This document shows, in pieces, positions 24,221 through 37,010 of a stretch of 64,000 nucleotides of DNA. The notes beneath the pieces are model-generated. The model was not told the DNA's origin and ran no database searches. It saw only the letters and a list, made by a program, of their open reading frames with translations. How positions within the stretch are numbered: position 1 is the first letter of the stretch; each line of letters begins with the position of its first letter. The translations under genes were made by a program, and so were the position numbers. Origin of the DNA: Erpobdella octoculata (taxonomy: Eukaryota; Annelida; Clitellata; Hirudinida; Erpobdellidae); assembly GCA_963978895.1 (NCBI GenBank), contig OZ022238.1:29861117-29925116 (forward strand), written 5' to 3'.

Positions 24221-24381
24221 AATTTGTCTGTTATTAATTGGAAATTGAAAATAAACAAGAAAAACAAAGTTATAACAGTTAATATTTGTTTAGAATGCAT
24301 AACAAATACGTCAGCCTCGCGATGTCGATTGTTATATTACTTGTTCGTCCAGGTATATATTAAGAAGTCCATGATATGTAT

Positions 24382-24860
24382 ATGGATGATTTGTTTGCAG
24401 ACCCGTTAACTTTCACTATACTTGGTAAAAGCTTCACCCACTTCTGTGTCTTTATCATAGATAACGTCAATAAAAAGATCTCATATTACGATCCTCTTTC
24501 AGGTGATAAGGAGTTTGTAAAGTCACACTTAAATAAATATCGCATTTTTTTAAAACCAGTACGCAACTCTAAGAAACGCTCCGCTACCACCCCATGTTGA
24601 TGAACTCAATATAGAAAGAAGACAACAAACGGATGGGTATATAACTGCGGCATATATGTGCTTGAACATATTTTAAGAACAGAAGGAAAAATTCCTTTTA
24701 AACAATTTTTTTTCCTGCCATATACGGAAAGGAATTAGTCAAGGAGTTATTGACTAATTCAGATAGTAAGACCCATAAGTGCTTGTATTGTCGGTTCGGA
24801 GAAGATTCTGAGCATTTAAACTGGGCCCAATGTTATTCCGGTGAGCGTTGGATCCACCAA
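24382..24860 (+). pseudogene. Ulp1-like (C48) protease plus zinc-finger remnant
   Basis: The frame from 24376 reads 'FTHFCVFIIDNVNKKISYYD' and 'PLSGDKEFVKSHL'; further on it has 'NCGIYVLEHILRT'. The His, Asp and Cys arrangement (H...D...NCG) matches Ulp1/SENP-type peptidases. After a frame change in a poly-T run near 24705 comes 'HKCLYCRFGEDSEHLNWAQC' followed by 'ERWIHQSC', a PHD-like cysteine/histidine pattern. The upstream part was cut by P copy 2; before 18943 no obvious continuation is seen. Ulp1 plus zinc finger is common in large DNA transposons, so this is probably a transposon relic and not a host SUMO protease. Confidence 0.6.
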
Positions 24861-24989
24861 TCCTGCTAAAAAAAAACATTTGCGACAACACCTGGAAGGA
24901 AATAGATTTTGTTTGTGTTTTATGTTTGGAGTTTTTAAAGAATAATAATTTATTTTGCATTTTACTTTCCGTACTATTTGGTTACGGTA

Positions 24990-25310
24990 CCTTTCAAAAA
25001 TCGATTAAAAATTAATTCCTACATACACTTATTTAATTTTTTTAAATAAATGTAATAAATCATAAGGAATCCGAATATGTAAGTTTCATTTTGACTAGAC
25101 GATTGGTTTAGGCGTGAAAAAAGAAAAACCTTTCCGTAGAGACTTTAATATGGAATTTTGGCGTAAACTTCAAAAATCGATTAAAAATAAATTCCTACAT
25201 GCACTTTTTTTATTTTATTTTTTCATAAATAGTATAAATCATAAGGATTCAGAATATGTAAGTTGCATTTTTACTAGACGATTGGTTTAGGCGTTAGAAA
25301 TTAAAAACGC
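24990..25310. repeat. Two tandem units of about 175 bp
   Basis: 'caaaaatcgattaaaaat' ... 'gactagacgattggtttagg' occurs at about 24995-25115 and again at 25170-25293. The units are about 85 percent alike by eye. Confidence 0.75.
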
Positions 25311-26854
25311 TTCAGCTAGGCCTTTTAAGAAAATTTTCCGTGGCTAACTCGTCCGTGGCTAACTTCACGCACCTAGTTTTGACATGATTCATTTACTAAT
25401 TTTTTAAAGAGCAAAAAATAAAGATGAAAACTCCTAATGACCATGTACTTCAATAACTAACTACTCAACTCAAAATCTCAAAAAAAGTCAAATTAAATTC
25501 CAAGATTTTCATCAACCACCACATTGATTTTGAAACAACTAACTAAATACAACTTTTTTGTTCATGTAGGACTTTATTTTCAAGTATTGACTTTTCATAA
25601 CTTTTTTATGGTTTTGTCGCTGAAAAAGTAATAAAAATGTAAATAACCCAATTGAAAATTGGTTAGATCCTGTAAATATACTTTGTGAATCATTAGCCAG
25701 GCACAAATACAGAGACAATAAAAATTGTGTGTGTTGTATAGTCTGCCAATTTTTATATTTTATAATAAACAGAGAATGTTTGGCTGGGAAGTTTTTTTAT
25801 ACTTTGGGGTTGAGACAAAAAAAATAAATTAACTAATTATTTGAAATCAACATTTTTTTATGAATTTTCGGCGCAGAAAATATATTGTTATTTTTACTGA
25901 CAAAATAATAGAAGTTCTCATAACTGGTTAGTGATTTCTGATTTCAGTATCCTACATCAGTTCTAATTTAGAGCTGAAATTTGATTTCAATTTATTGGAT
26001 ATGGTTGTGGGTTGCTAGAAACTTTCAGACAGTTTTATTTCATTATTTTCACTATGAATAATTTAGACGTTTTTAAAATGTACATTTCTGAGGAGTTATA
26101 AGAGATTTATAAGTCTTATATAGAGTAATTTCATCAGTATAATGTAAATTAAACACTGCTGGTTTTTATCTAAAAATAATCTAATAGTTAAAAATATAAA
26201 ACAATTCCAAATTAAACACAGGTCATACAAAATCTCATTTTGCATTAATTAAAATTATGTCATTGATTTATTACGTTTTTCGAAGCATTAAGGCGAGCGC
26301 ACACAAACAACTAAGTTATGCCACACATTCTCTGTTGTGCAATTCAAGTTGTGCAACCAAATTGCTCGTGCGCGCGCCATGAGTTGAGCAACTTTTTAAG
26401 TTGTCAACTCAGTTGCCCATCTAGTTTAGTTTTCAAATTCGTTTGAAAACTTTGGACAACTTTTAGTCACCCGTCTTTCTGTAATTAGTTAAATAGTTAT
26501 TTTTATAAGAAAAATATAAAAATAGAATGAACCATCGATTTTGAATCGTTATGAATTTGATAAATTTCAATAACATTTTTTAGTAATTTGCACAAAGTTT
26601 TATGACTTGATTATCGAATAAAATACAAAACTTGCGAAAAAAATTGTGACGGAATTTGAATTAATGTAATAAATTATTTTATTAGAGAATTTCAAAAAAA
26701 TACCAACTGTTACTCTAAGCGTGTGCGCGCAAAGGTTGCTCAAGAAATTTAGTTGTGCAACTAAATTGCTCAAATTTGTTCACAAACGTAAACATTACAT
26801 AGATCTATGGTGTATACAATTTTTTGCTATTAGTTCTTTCCCGGTCGTCACTCT
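25311..26854. other. No gene; AT-rich, with ttgcaac-rich segment
   Basis: No coding region is recognised. Around 26290-26440 and 26715-26790 there are clustered 'agttgtgcaac' and 'ttgctcaa' motifs bordered by GC-rich 'gcgcgc' tracts. This resembles the ends of a MITE whose borders I could not define. Confidence 0.35.
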
Positions 26855-27877
26855 CAGGGGACATCCATTTATTATGTCAACAAAATATGGGGGGAGGGGC
26901 TCTGAAGAAGTTAAACAATTGTTGACATGGGGAAGGGGGGTTCAAGATAAATTGACGTCAACAATGTATTTTGTACGAGAGTTATTAAATAAAAAAATAG
27001 GAAAGTAATAAATGCATTGTATGCCAGTCAGTCAATTAGAATCTACCTACCCCCAAACACATTCAAAATACGACACAGTTTACTTAAAACTTAACTGTAG
27101 ATTAAATAAATAAAACTGATTGACCTAAAATTGTAAGGTAAAACAGTAAGATCCCACATTTTTAAACTATTGTATTCAGTCTTTGAAGTTTGACAACATG
27201 CTATCTCGATCGGCAAAGGCATTCAAAATTCCTCCATATGATCTGTTTTGTCCTTCCATTCAGTTGTCGTTGTTTAAACGGATCTGCAAAATTTGTCACC
27301 TCTGTGTTGCTTCATAAGTCATGTTGAAGAAGCATGTTAAACAGCATCGACAATGCGAATGCGATCTTGGGGCTAGGTAATTACCACATGCTCCTCAACC
27401 GCAAAGAATTCGACCAAAGCGAGTGGCTGCCAAAAGACAGATAGAACTGATGGCAATTATTGCGCATGAGGAGATGATGTTGGCTTTTCGTGTGTATCGA
27501 TTCCACAAGAAATTGATCAATCAATCACTATGCCCATTATAACAATTGAGGAACATTTGAATTCCTCATGGGAAGATGTTAGAAGCTAGAATATAAATTC
27601 TGAATTTGTTCACGAAGTTCAAGTGTTGTTATAGTCAATTTGAAATCTGTTACCCAAGACTAAAAAACTGTATTAAAAATTTATTTGTAGAACTTTTAAT
27701 ATCTACGTAAAATTCTATTTTTAGCATGTTGTTGGTTTTGTTTTTTTGGAGGGGTTAAAATTTGTTTGACATAATTTTGTTAGGGGGTGACTGAAAGTTT
27801 GACAGTTGTTGACAAGGGGGAGGGAGGGGGTAACAAATTGCCTAAAAATTGTTGACATAATAAATGGACGTGCCCTC
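26855..27877. mobile_element. Probable hAT-like element
   Basis: Left end CAGGGGACATCCATTTATTA; the right end is the inverse of AGGGCACGTCCATTTATTAT, followed on both sides by G-rich tracts and 'ttgttgacat'. The termini agree at about 24 of 27 positions. A matching 8-bp duplication was not found, so the borders are uncertain. Near 27280-27360 a degraded C2H2-finger-like translation (C-x2-C ... H-x3-H) is seen. Confidence 0.5.
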
Positions 27878-27913
27878 ATGCTGTACGGCAATGTATAGCG
27901 CTTGTCCTATCAA

Positions 27914-28722
27914 TCTATATATATAAAAGAACATGTCCTGACTGACTGACTGATGACTGACTGATAATCAACGCCGAGCTCAAACGCCTCATCCTAGGAA
28001 CGTGAAATTTGGAACTTATATTACTTTCATAGCGTAAACATTTGCTAAGAAAGGATTTTTGAAAATTTTGCTCCTGAGGGGAAAAACTGGAAAACAAACT
28101 TTTTTCTAAAACAATGTATATCTCGAAAACCAAAAATGAGGAGATTTTGAAATTTGGTATATAGATTCTTTTTGAAAAATAAAAAGATACGTGTTTTACT
28201 ATTTTTTGAAAATTCGGTTTCCCGGACCTCAAATGTGGGTTGGAACATTGGGTTATTTGGTTTTTAAAGTAGCTTCTACTCAAAAAATGTTAATGCTACA
28301 AAAGTAAAAATTAGTATTTAGTTTCTACTCTAAAAATTGTGATATACGGGTTTCACAATTTTTTGAAAATTTGGTTTCCAGGACTTCAAATGTGGGGTGG
28401 AAAATAGGGTTATTTGGTTTTTAAGGTAACTGCTACTCAACAACTGTAATTGCCACAGATGTAAAAATTAATACTTAGTATCTACTCAAAAAAAAAGATA
28501 TACGTGTTTCATCATTTTTTGGGCTATTTGGTTTTTAAAGTAGCTGCTACTCAAAAACTGTTAATGCTACAGAAGTAAAAATTAGTATTAAGTTTCTACT
28601 CCAAAAATAATGAAATACGTGTTTTAGCATTTTTTGAAAAATTTGGTTTCCAGGACCTCAAATGTAAGGTGCAAAATAGAGTTATTTGATTTTAAAAATT
28701 ACTGCTACTCAAAAACTGTAAG
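27914..28722 (+). mobile_element. Helitron 5' part (copy 2 of family)
   Basis: It starts A|TC ('caa|tctatatatataaaagaa'), then (CTGA)n and 'atcaacgccgagctcaaacg'. It contains several repeats of about 135 bp ('tagtttctactc...gtttccaggac...'). It runs into a (TA)n tract and has no 3' terminus. Confidence 0.7.
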
Positions 28723-28992
<270 letters not shown>

Positions 28993-29056
28993 TCTATATA
29001 TATATAAAAGAACATGTCCTGACTGACTGACTGACTGACTGACTGACTGACTGACT

Positions 29057-29106
<50 letters not shown>

Positions 29107-30677
29107 TGACTGACTGATAATCAACGCCGAGCTCAAACGCCTCATCCTAGGAACGTGAAATTTGGAACTTATATTACTTTTATAGCGTATACATCCGCTA
29201 AGAAAGGAATTTGAAAATTTTGCTCCTGAGGGAAAAAACTGGAAAACAAACTTTTTTCTAAAACAATGTATATCTCGAAAACCAAAAATGAGGAGATTTT
29301 GAAATTTGGTATATAGATTCTTTTTGAAAAATAAAAAGATACGTGTTTCACCATTTTTGGAAAATTCGGTTTCCCGGACCTCAAATTTGGGTTGGAAAAT
29401 TGGGTTAATTGGTTTTTAAAGTAGCTGCTATTCAAAAACTGTGAATGCTACAGGAGTAAAAATTAGTATTTAGTTTCTACTCCAAAAATAATGAAATACG
29501 TGTTTTAGCATTTTTTGAAAATTTGGTTTCCAGGACTTCAAATGTGGGGTGGAAATAGGGTTATTTGTTTTTTAAAGTAACTGCTACTTAAAAACTGTAA
29601 ATACCACAGATGTAAAAATTAGTATTTAGTTTCTATTCTAAGAATAAAGATATACGTGTTTCACCATTTTTTACAAATTTGGTTTCCAGGACCTTAAATG
29701 TGGGGTGGAGAATAGGATTACTTGGTTTTTAAAGTAGCTGCTACTCAAAAACTGTGAATGCTACAAAAGTAAAAATTAGTATTTAGTTTCTACTCTAAAA
29801 ATAATGATATACGTGTTTCACCATTTTTTGAAAATTTGGTTTCCAGGACTTCAAATGTGGGGTGGAAAATAGGGTTATTTGGTTTTTAAAGTAACTGCTA
29901 CTCAACAACTGTAAATGCTACAAAGTAAAAATTAGCATTTAGTTTCTACTCTAAAAATAAGGATATATGTGTTTCACCATTTTTTGAAATATTTTTTTTC
30001 AGGACCTCAAATGTGGGGTGGAAAAAAGGTTTCTTTGGTTTTTAAAGTAACTGCTACTCAAAAACTGTGAATGCAACAGATGTCAAAATTAGTATTTAGT
30101 ATTTACTCAAAAAATAGTGATATAAGTGTTTCAACATTTTCTTAAAAATTTGGTTTCCAGGACCTCAAATGTGGGGTGAAAATAAGGGTTATTTAATTTC
30201 AAAATAACTGCTACTTAAAAACTGTAAGTGCTACAAATATAAAAATTAGTATTTTGAAGTATTGTGCTGGTTAAAAGTAGCTATGTCCAGTTTATCACCG
30301 GCCGGGCCAAGCCGTTATTTTAGAGTCTTCACACGGGCCAGGCCAAACCTTAAATCAAAGTGGGACGGGCCGAAGTTTTTCACCAAGTATATAGATATTT
30401 TAGTGATTTTAGGGTCTTCGGTTGGGCCGGGCCAAACCTGAAGTCAAGGTGGGACGCGCCGAAGTGTTTCATCAAGTATATAGAACTTCTAGGCCTGTAA
30501 AAATGGGCCGGGCCTAATTCAGACGGGCTGTGCCGGGCCAGGAGTTTGGGTTTTTAAAACGGGCTGGGCTAAGTTGTCGACGGGCTGAGCCGAGACCTAA
30601 AAAATTGATTTCTTCTATGGATGCAAGGTTCAAACTCTCTAATTTCATGCGAGCGAAGCCGCTACGGGCACTGCTAG
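28993..30677 (+). mobile_element. Non-autonomous Helitron, complete
   Basis: The 5' end is A|TC ('ta|TCtatatatatataaaag') and the 3' end is gcactgCTAG|T, satisfying the A/T insertion rule. Near the 5' end is (CTGA)n at 29015-29104. The middle consists of about seven diverged repeats of roughly 135 bp, each with 'atacgtgtttcaccattttt', 'ggtttccaggac' and 'tagtttctactc'. The final 380 bp is GC-richer, with 'gggccgggcc' runs, and matches 3403-3763. There are no coding domains. Confidence 0.85.
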
Positions 30678-30942
30678 TAGTATATTTATCAATGGTGTGA
30701 TCATAGATATATCTATGGGTGTGATTCTTTTTGCCTAAACTCACAACTCAAATGTAAACGCGAGCGGAAGTGACGTAGTTTGTCAAACCATCTATGCATA
30801 AGAATTTTTTAAATAGTAATAATAATAACATTTCTAGTTTATAAATATCTTTCTTAAAAATTATTATTATTATTATTAAATGTAAATTTATAATGCGCTT
30901 TTTTTAAAAAGTCACAAAAGCGCGTCGCGTCAAATCATAAAT

Positions 30943-33850
30943 TTAGGAATAAAGTTCGGTCTTAAGCAGCTTCCTGAAACCGCCGAGGTCCAAAGCTGGA
31001 TTCCTCAGGTCAGCAGATAGGCTGTTCCAAACAACTGGACCAGCAGTGGAGAATCCGCGCCTGCCGAGAGTCGTTGTCTTTGACGATGGAACGAACAAGT
31101 CGCCAGCCGCCGCCGATCGAAGGTGGGACCGACCAGCAAGCGTTGAGATCGGTACACACAATTGCTGCAGGTAGACCGGAGCCGTGTGGTGGAGGCACTT
31201 GTATACCATCAGACTTAACTTGAACTGAATTCTCTGCGGGAAAGGAAGCCAGTGAAGTTGCGTCCGCATGAGATCTGATACGGGAGACCAGCCGGGCAGC
31301 TGAAGAACAAGACGAGCGGCTGCTCGGAGAATGGATTGGAGCCTGTTGATTTGAAACTGTCTAACTCCGGCCATGACACCATTACAGTAATCAAGCCGGC
31401 TGTGCACGAGTGCTCTGATGAGTGAATGGGCGGAGTCCATGGTGAGGCTACGGCGGACGACGCGCAGTTGACGGAGATGATAGAAGCATGAACGAGTAAG
31501 ATGAGAGATGTGTGCTTCCATAGACAAGCTACTGTCGACCATCACGCCAAGATTACGAACATAAGTGGAGGGCCTGACTGAGACACCAGCGATGACCAGA
31601 TCCCCCTTCGGACAGAAGCTGAGTCGACCAGGCGAGCCCGACCAGATCACTTCGGTCTTAGAAGGATTGAGTTGCAAGCGATTGCTCGCCATCCAAGTGC
31701 CAATCTCGCTGATACATGCAGACATCCTAGGGACCAGATCGGAACACGACGCTGGCGGGGAGTGATCGTAAATCTGCAGGTCATCAGCATAAGAATGGAC
31801 AGAAAACCGATGTTTCGTGGCAATATGTAGGACGTCCGCGGAATAGAGAAGAAACAACAACGGGCCCAGAACGGATCCCTGCGGGACGCCACACAGGACA
31901 GGCGGATGCAGTGGGACCGATCAGTCAAATAGGAACGAAACCATTCGAGGACGACGTCTCCGAAACCATACGAGAAATGGAGCCTGTTGACCAAAATTTG
32001 ATGGTCAACAGTGTCGAAAGCAGCGGAGAGGTCCAGAAGTCCCAGTAGCGTGATCCGACCCGAATCAGCCGCAGCGTAAATATCAGACAGTACCTTCAAA
32101 ACAGCAGTTTCAGTGGAGTGCTGATTTCTGTACGCCGACTGAAACATCGGGAGAAGGTTGTTTTCACCGAGGTAGATGTTTATCTGGGCGGCTACGCATC
32201 GTTCCAGTAGTTTTGACAGATAGGACAGATTCGAGATTGGGCGGTAGTTACCGGTGTTGAGCGGATCTAGATTCGGCTTCTTCAGGATCGGTGTGATGAC
32301 AGCATTTTTCTGGGCAGGAGGAAACTGTCCCCGCTCTAGCGATGAATTTACCAGAAATGTCACAAACGGTGCCAGTTCACTAGAGTATTGCTTGATCATC
32401 CATGTCGGTATTGGGTCCAGGGAACAATTTTTGTTTGGTGAAGATTTGATGAGCCGGGTAATGTCGTCGACACTCACAGCTTTAAACTTCAGCAGGTCGC
32501 AGGAACAACAGCCAGGGTCGAATCGTGGACTGGAAGCATGTGACGTAGACTGGCGGATATCTCTTATCTTATCATTGAACGCTCTCGAGAAATCATTGGC
32601 TGTAAGATCTTTTGGCGAAATCGGGTTGCTCCGAACTCGACCGAGCACCCCAGATAATGTCCGCCATAATCTCCCAGGACTCCCTCGGCTGTCGTCAATC
32701 TTCATCTTCCAGTAGAGATTTTGTTTCTGTCTGTAAAGGTCATGAGACGTTCGCACGTGGTTGATCCATGAAGTGCGATCGATGGGATCTTGTGTTCCTC
32801 TATAACGTCTTTCTAACTTCCTCGATCTTCGTTTTAAGGCAGCGCATTCAGAGTCGAACCATGGGGTGAGGGGCCGGTCGCGCAGCCTGGCAACACGAGG
32901 CGGGGCATGTTTGTGAAGAAGTGATGACAAGGTTGTGTCGAAGGTCTCAAGAACCTGACTGATTGACATCGTCTCATAGACCGCCGGATTACACAGAGAA
33001 CTTCCCTGTAAATCAGAACGGAATTGCTCTGGGTCGAAACTTCTCCAAGCCCGGGTGTTGACGTCGATAAGCAACGGGGGAGGATGACGGACCGGGATCC
33101 GGAAACGCACAAGCGAGTGATCTGACACCTGTGGTAGATCAACGATGATAGATGGAGGGGGAAGATCTGATCGGGTAATGACCAAGTCCAGAGTGTTACC
33201 ATGCGTATGCGTAGGGCCGACAACAGACTGAATAAATCCAAATGAACGTATGAGGCTGAGAAAACGGATGGAGTGGGGGTCATTAGAGATGTTGACCCTG
33301 ACGTTAAGATCGCCGGTAATAATGATTTGGAGGTTGTAAGTTGCCAGGGTTTCCAATATGCTCTCAAGCTCCGTGAAGAACAAATCACTCACGGGATTGC
33401 CTCCAGGGCGGTATATCACCACAAAGATAAAATTCGTTTTCAAAGACGAAAACATTATAGACGTGATCTCGAATGTAGCTGGCTTGGAACCCAGATGGTG
33501 TGGCTTGGCAGACAGCGTGTCCTTGTAAATAACCGCAATTCCACCATATGTGCGACCCGTTTCATCAGACCTTCTGGCAGATTCGATGCAACGGTATCCG
33601 GGCAAAGTAATCTTTTTCAGTGCAACATCTTCATAACTCTCGTGCCAGGTTTCAGTTAAGCCGAGGATTGATATCTTGTTTTCATTTATGATATTCGCAA
33701 CGATAGCAGTTTTGTTTTTAATAGACCTAACATTGAGACATGCAGCGGGGATAGATTGTCCGGCTAGACCAGAGTAAGATTCGCGTTCAGTGGTTGGTCC
33801 CAGATGACGATAGCAGCGGTCGACTCCAGAACAACTACAATTTTTCTTGA
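30943..33850 (-). pseudogene. L2-type LINE ORF2: endonuclease + reverse transcriptase
   Basis: The AP-endonuclease part shows 'ACLNVRSIKNK', 'GLTETWHES', 'GDLNV' and 'SDHSLV'. The reverse transcriptase shows 'NYRPISNLSYLSKLLERCV', 'HSTETAVLKVLSDI', 'LLDLSAAFDTVDH' (first catalytic Asp), 'VPQGSVLGP' and 'YADDLQIY' (catalytic pair). The C-terminal part is 'LHWLPFPQRIQFKL' and 'WNSLSADLRNP'. The frame changes once near 31905, between 'SHCIRL' and 'GVPQGS', which otherwise follow one another. No stop interrupts the rest, so this copy is young. ORF2 probably begins after the ORF1 stop at 33851-33853; the open frame further upstream overlaps ORF1 in another frame. Confidence 0.9.
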
Positions 33851-34300
33851 TCAAGCACTTTGATTTTTTGCCCCACTGGGGGCTCTTCTGGTCACAATTC
33901 TGCCGTCCGAGATTCTGAGGTTTGTTTCCCCGCTCCGCAGCCGTAACTTCATTTCTTCGACCAGAAGCTTTCTTGTTTCTCTCTCTTTTGGCGTCAGGTC
34001 TTGGTGGATGAACACCATCGACCATCCTCCTTCCTGATCGTCCTCAAGTTTTTTGCACGCGCCAACAGCTGCTGTTTGTGCTCCTCTGTGTCCAGCACCA
34101 ACTTCAAGGGTCTTGGTTTGACAGGCTCGTCGACATTATCAGCCTTCTTTCCAAGTCGGATAACATTAGCTATTCCGACGTCGCTGCATGAAATCTCTTT
34201 TAGGATGTTTTCTATTAATTCTTTATCGTCCCCTCAGCGATGTCCAGGGTCCGCAGCATCCGACTCCTTCAGACCATGGACAATTAAGATTTTTTTTAAA
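33851..34300 (-). pseudogene. L2-type LINE ORF1, C-terminal part
   Basis: In the frames not used by ORF2, translation gives 'NVIRLGKKADNVDEPVKPRP', 'LKLVLDTEEHKQQLLARAKN' and, after a frameshift near 34025, 'VFIHQDLTPKERETRKLLVE', ending at a stop at 33851-33853. This pattern, a small RRM-like end with 'VFIHQDLTPKER', is typical of ORF1 in CR1/L2 elements. There is one stop near 34245. Confidence 0.65.
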
Positions 34301-34413
34301 TTTGTTTTTACAACTTCTTTACTCTTCCATAATTTTTTCTCCCATCCTTTTATACTTATTAGTAATTAGTAATAATAACGTGACATAATTGTGTGCGCCG
34401 TTTCTGATGAGGT

Positions 34414-37010
34414 CAGTGTTACTACTATTTGGGATTTCTCCCAAGATCTTGGGATTTTCGGTTTTACCTTGGGATTTTTTCTGAAAACCTTGGCTTTTTT
34501 TTACATTTTTAAAAATTTTGATTTTTTAAATTTAAATTTTTATATCTATTATATATCTATCTATTTTTATTCGACGTATTGTACCTTTGTATCATCCTTC
34601 CTTTGGGCAGTGTTAGTAACTGTGTGTTACGTTCCCGTGGTATCCTATCAAAAGAGTGAAAACATAAGGGCGAAAACAAAAGGGCGAACATAAAAGGGCG
34701 AAACTAAAAAGGGCGAATGCTAAAAAGATCGCACGATAATAAAAGCGAAAATGAAAAGGGCAAAACTAAAAGAGCGCACAATAAAAAAGGCGAACGTCAA
34801 AAAAGCGAAAACATGAAATATTATAATTTTACCCACACACTAGCAGCACAAACCAACTTTTTTTCTTCTGCTATCTCGCTTTCACTTTCTCTCCCTAGTG
34901 AAACGCATGGTACTTTATTTTTTGTTCCTCTCTCTTTTTTTCTCTTTCACTCTCTGTCTCGCTCTCTCTTTGTCCTTAGTAAAATGCATGTTTCTTTTTT
35001 CTCATTCTTTCTTTTTAATGTTTCTCTCGTTTCTCGTTATAATTCTTCATCTATTGTCTTTTTTGTTTTGTTTGTCTCTCTTTTCTTTTCTTTTTTCTAT
35101 TTCCTTTTCCTAAATGATAATGATATTGTGGCGCGGGTGTTTTAAATGTTTAGTAAATATTATAACAGTTAATCGTCTCTTTCTTTTTTTCTTCTTTCTT
35201 TTTCTCTTTTTCTTCTTTCTTTTTCTCTTTTTCTTCCCCTCTCTCTCTCTTTCTCTCTCATAGCTTCCCATGAAGATTCACTCATGTAAATGTTGCAAAC
35301 ACATTAGGGCCAGATGCCAATGTCACGGTCAAGAAACTTCCTACTTAATTATAGTTCAAACTTGAATTTATAGATAAGTATTTTTTGTACCAATTTGGTT
35401 ATAGGAAAATTTGCTCATTTGCACAAATTATATACCCAGCAGTGGAGAATTATAACCAAAAAAATAATATTATAAATTACATTGTTAAATTAAACTTTAA
35501 TAATACAATAATGGGTTGAAATAACTTTGGACATTTTAACTAGGAACAGTTTGATTGCGGACATTGTACATAGCGCTAAAAATTGAAAAAAGAAACGCAA
35601 ATAAAATACACGTTTTATCACTGTTCTGTTGATCATGGAACCGAGAGAATGATAGAGAAAACTTTATTTGTTTGTGTGCGTGCCTGAATGAAAAAGAAGG
35701 TAAAAGAGAGGCTTAATTCGTGCGCGCGTGCGTGCGTGTGATAGAAAGAGAACCCGGTAATGGCGAGTATCTCAAATGGCTAAATCTAAAATTATTAACG
35801 GGGCTGCTCGGAGTTTTTAGAGGTTTTGCCATCATTTTTCTCTCACCTTTTCCCTCCCTCTGTTTCCTTTCCTTTCTTATTTGTTTTCCCGTTCTCGCAC
35901 ACACGGCCGCTGAATGCCCCGCTGCCAATCGCTCTCCCTTTCCCGCTCACACTCTCACTCGCTTGCGCAATCCCACTCGCTCTTCCGCTCACACTTCATT
36001 TTTTTTCTTTTTTTTTGCCCATAAAACTTTAAATAGATTTCTTAAAAATTTATTGAAACATAGGTAATACAAACTTATTTTCGCCTTTTTGATGTTCTCT
36101 TTTTTTATTGTTCGCCTTTTTTAGTTTCGCCCTTTTCATTTTCGCTCTTATTATCGTGCGCTCTTTTTAGCATTCGCCCTTTTTAGTCTCGCTCTTTTGT
36201 GTTCGCCCTTTTGTTTTCGCCCTTATGTTTTCGCCCTTTTGATAGTAAACCCGTTCCCGCTACTTACCGTTAGGCTAGTTACCTTTACCTACCACGGTCA
36301 AAGGCTTTGTTTTGTCTAGTACTAACTTCATCGACGTCGCTCACTGCAGGCGCGGTCCTACCATTGGGGATGCATCCCCACCAGCCTCAGAGCTCAATTT
36401 TTTCAATGATTAAATAAAGTTAAACGTACGCCAAACAACCTCCGCCAAACACCAACAATCTATCTAACCTAGATAGTTATAAAATATAAAAAAATCTGTG
36501 AACATCAGCAATGCGCAATTAATATCTCATTACTATAACCTAAGTAAGATATGCTTGACCAACCGAGGGCAATTATGTCCTGCCAACTATCAGCTTATAA
36601 ATGAGGATATCCAGCTAATGCGATTCGCATTTGGTTTTCAGTTGTTTTCAAGTTTTCTATTCATTGTTTCCTGTCGTTAAATGTTTAAAATATTTTATAT
36701 ACCTTTATTAATCGAAAAGGGAAAATACCCACTGTTTTAACGAACGTGCTGCTTTTATTTCTTACTAATAAAAAAAATACTTTGAAGCTTACTTTGTTAA
36801 CTTGTATATGTTTTTTTTTAGCTTACAACGCGGCATTAACGTATCTTGGGAGATTTTGGGAAATCTTGGGATTTTTTTTGAAAAATCTTGGGATTTTTTT
36901 TGAAAAATCTTGGGATTTTTTTTGAAAAATCTTGGGATTTTTTTTGAAAAATCTTGGGATTTTTTTTGAAAAATCTTGGGATTTTTATGTGACCAAGAGT
37001 GGTAACACTG
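34414..37010. mobile_element. hAT-like element just upstream of aldolase
   Basis: It starts CAGTGTTACTACTATTTGGG and ends with the inverse of CAGTGTTACCACTCTTGG. The flanking 8-bp repeats gatgaggt (34406-34413) and ggtgaggt (37011-37018) differ at one base. The subterminal sequence is rich in 'cttgggatttttt'; at 36864-36985 a 22-bp unit of this type is repeated five times. The core is replaced by a foldback transposon. There is no transposase. The right end is 52 bp from the aldolase start codon. Confidence 0.85.
34638..36251. mobile_element. Foldback element with GGGCGAA-repeat arms
   Basis: The arms (34645-34813 and 36078-36245) are inverted copies, each built from many short units such as AAAAGGGCGAAAAC and AAAAAGGGCGAATG. 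The outermost bases are GGTATCCTATCAAAAG and, inverted, GGTTTACTATCAAAAG. A possible target duplication is cgttcccg (34630-34637 and 36252-36259). The core (34840-36070) is T/C-rich and has no recognisable protein. Foldback arms made of short repeats resemble FB/Galileo or Mutator-like elements; the superfamily is inferred. Confidence 0.7.

Larger units (their letters stand above)
18951..24373 (+). mobile_element. P element copy 2, almost complete
   Basis: Both ends carry a perfect terminal inverted repeat of about 29 bp starting CATGGACTTCTTAATATATA. The similarity then continues in a weaker form for about 50 bp. The flanks are a perfect 8-bp duplication, atatgtat (18943-18950 and 24374-24381). 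Without the nested MITE the element is about 3.95 kb. It lies in the remains of a Ulp1-like ORF. The transposase is described separately. Confidence 0.95.
30861..34380 (-). mobile_element. L2-type LINE, nearly full length
   Basis: On the - strand it runs from about 34380 to an (ATT)n tail at 30861-30878, preceded by 'gcgcattataaattt', typical of L2-type elements. It holds ORF1 remnants and a long ORF2 with one frameshift. It lies directly upstream of the hAT element that precedes aldolase, with 33 bp between. Confidence 0.88.

Noticed and set aside
26290..26800. MITE with 'ttgcaac' termini
   Set aside because: No convincing inverted ends or target duplication could be located.
27180..27560. 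C2H2 zinc-finger gene
   Set aside because: Only one finger-like stretch, with stops, inside a hAT-like element.
32254..32715. 153-codon + strand frame
   Set aside because: It is antisense to the LINE reverse transcriptase ORF and shows no independent homology.
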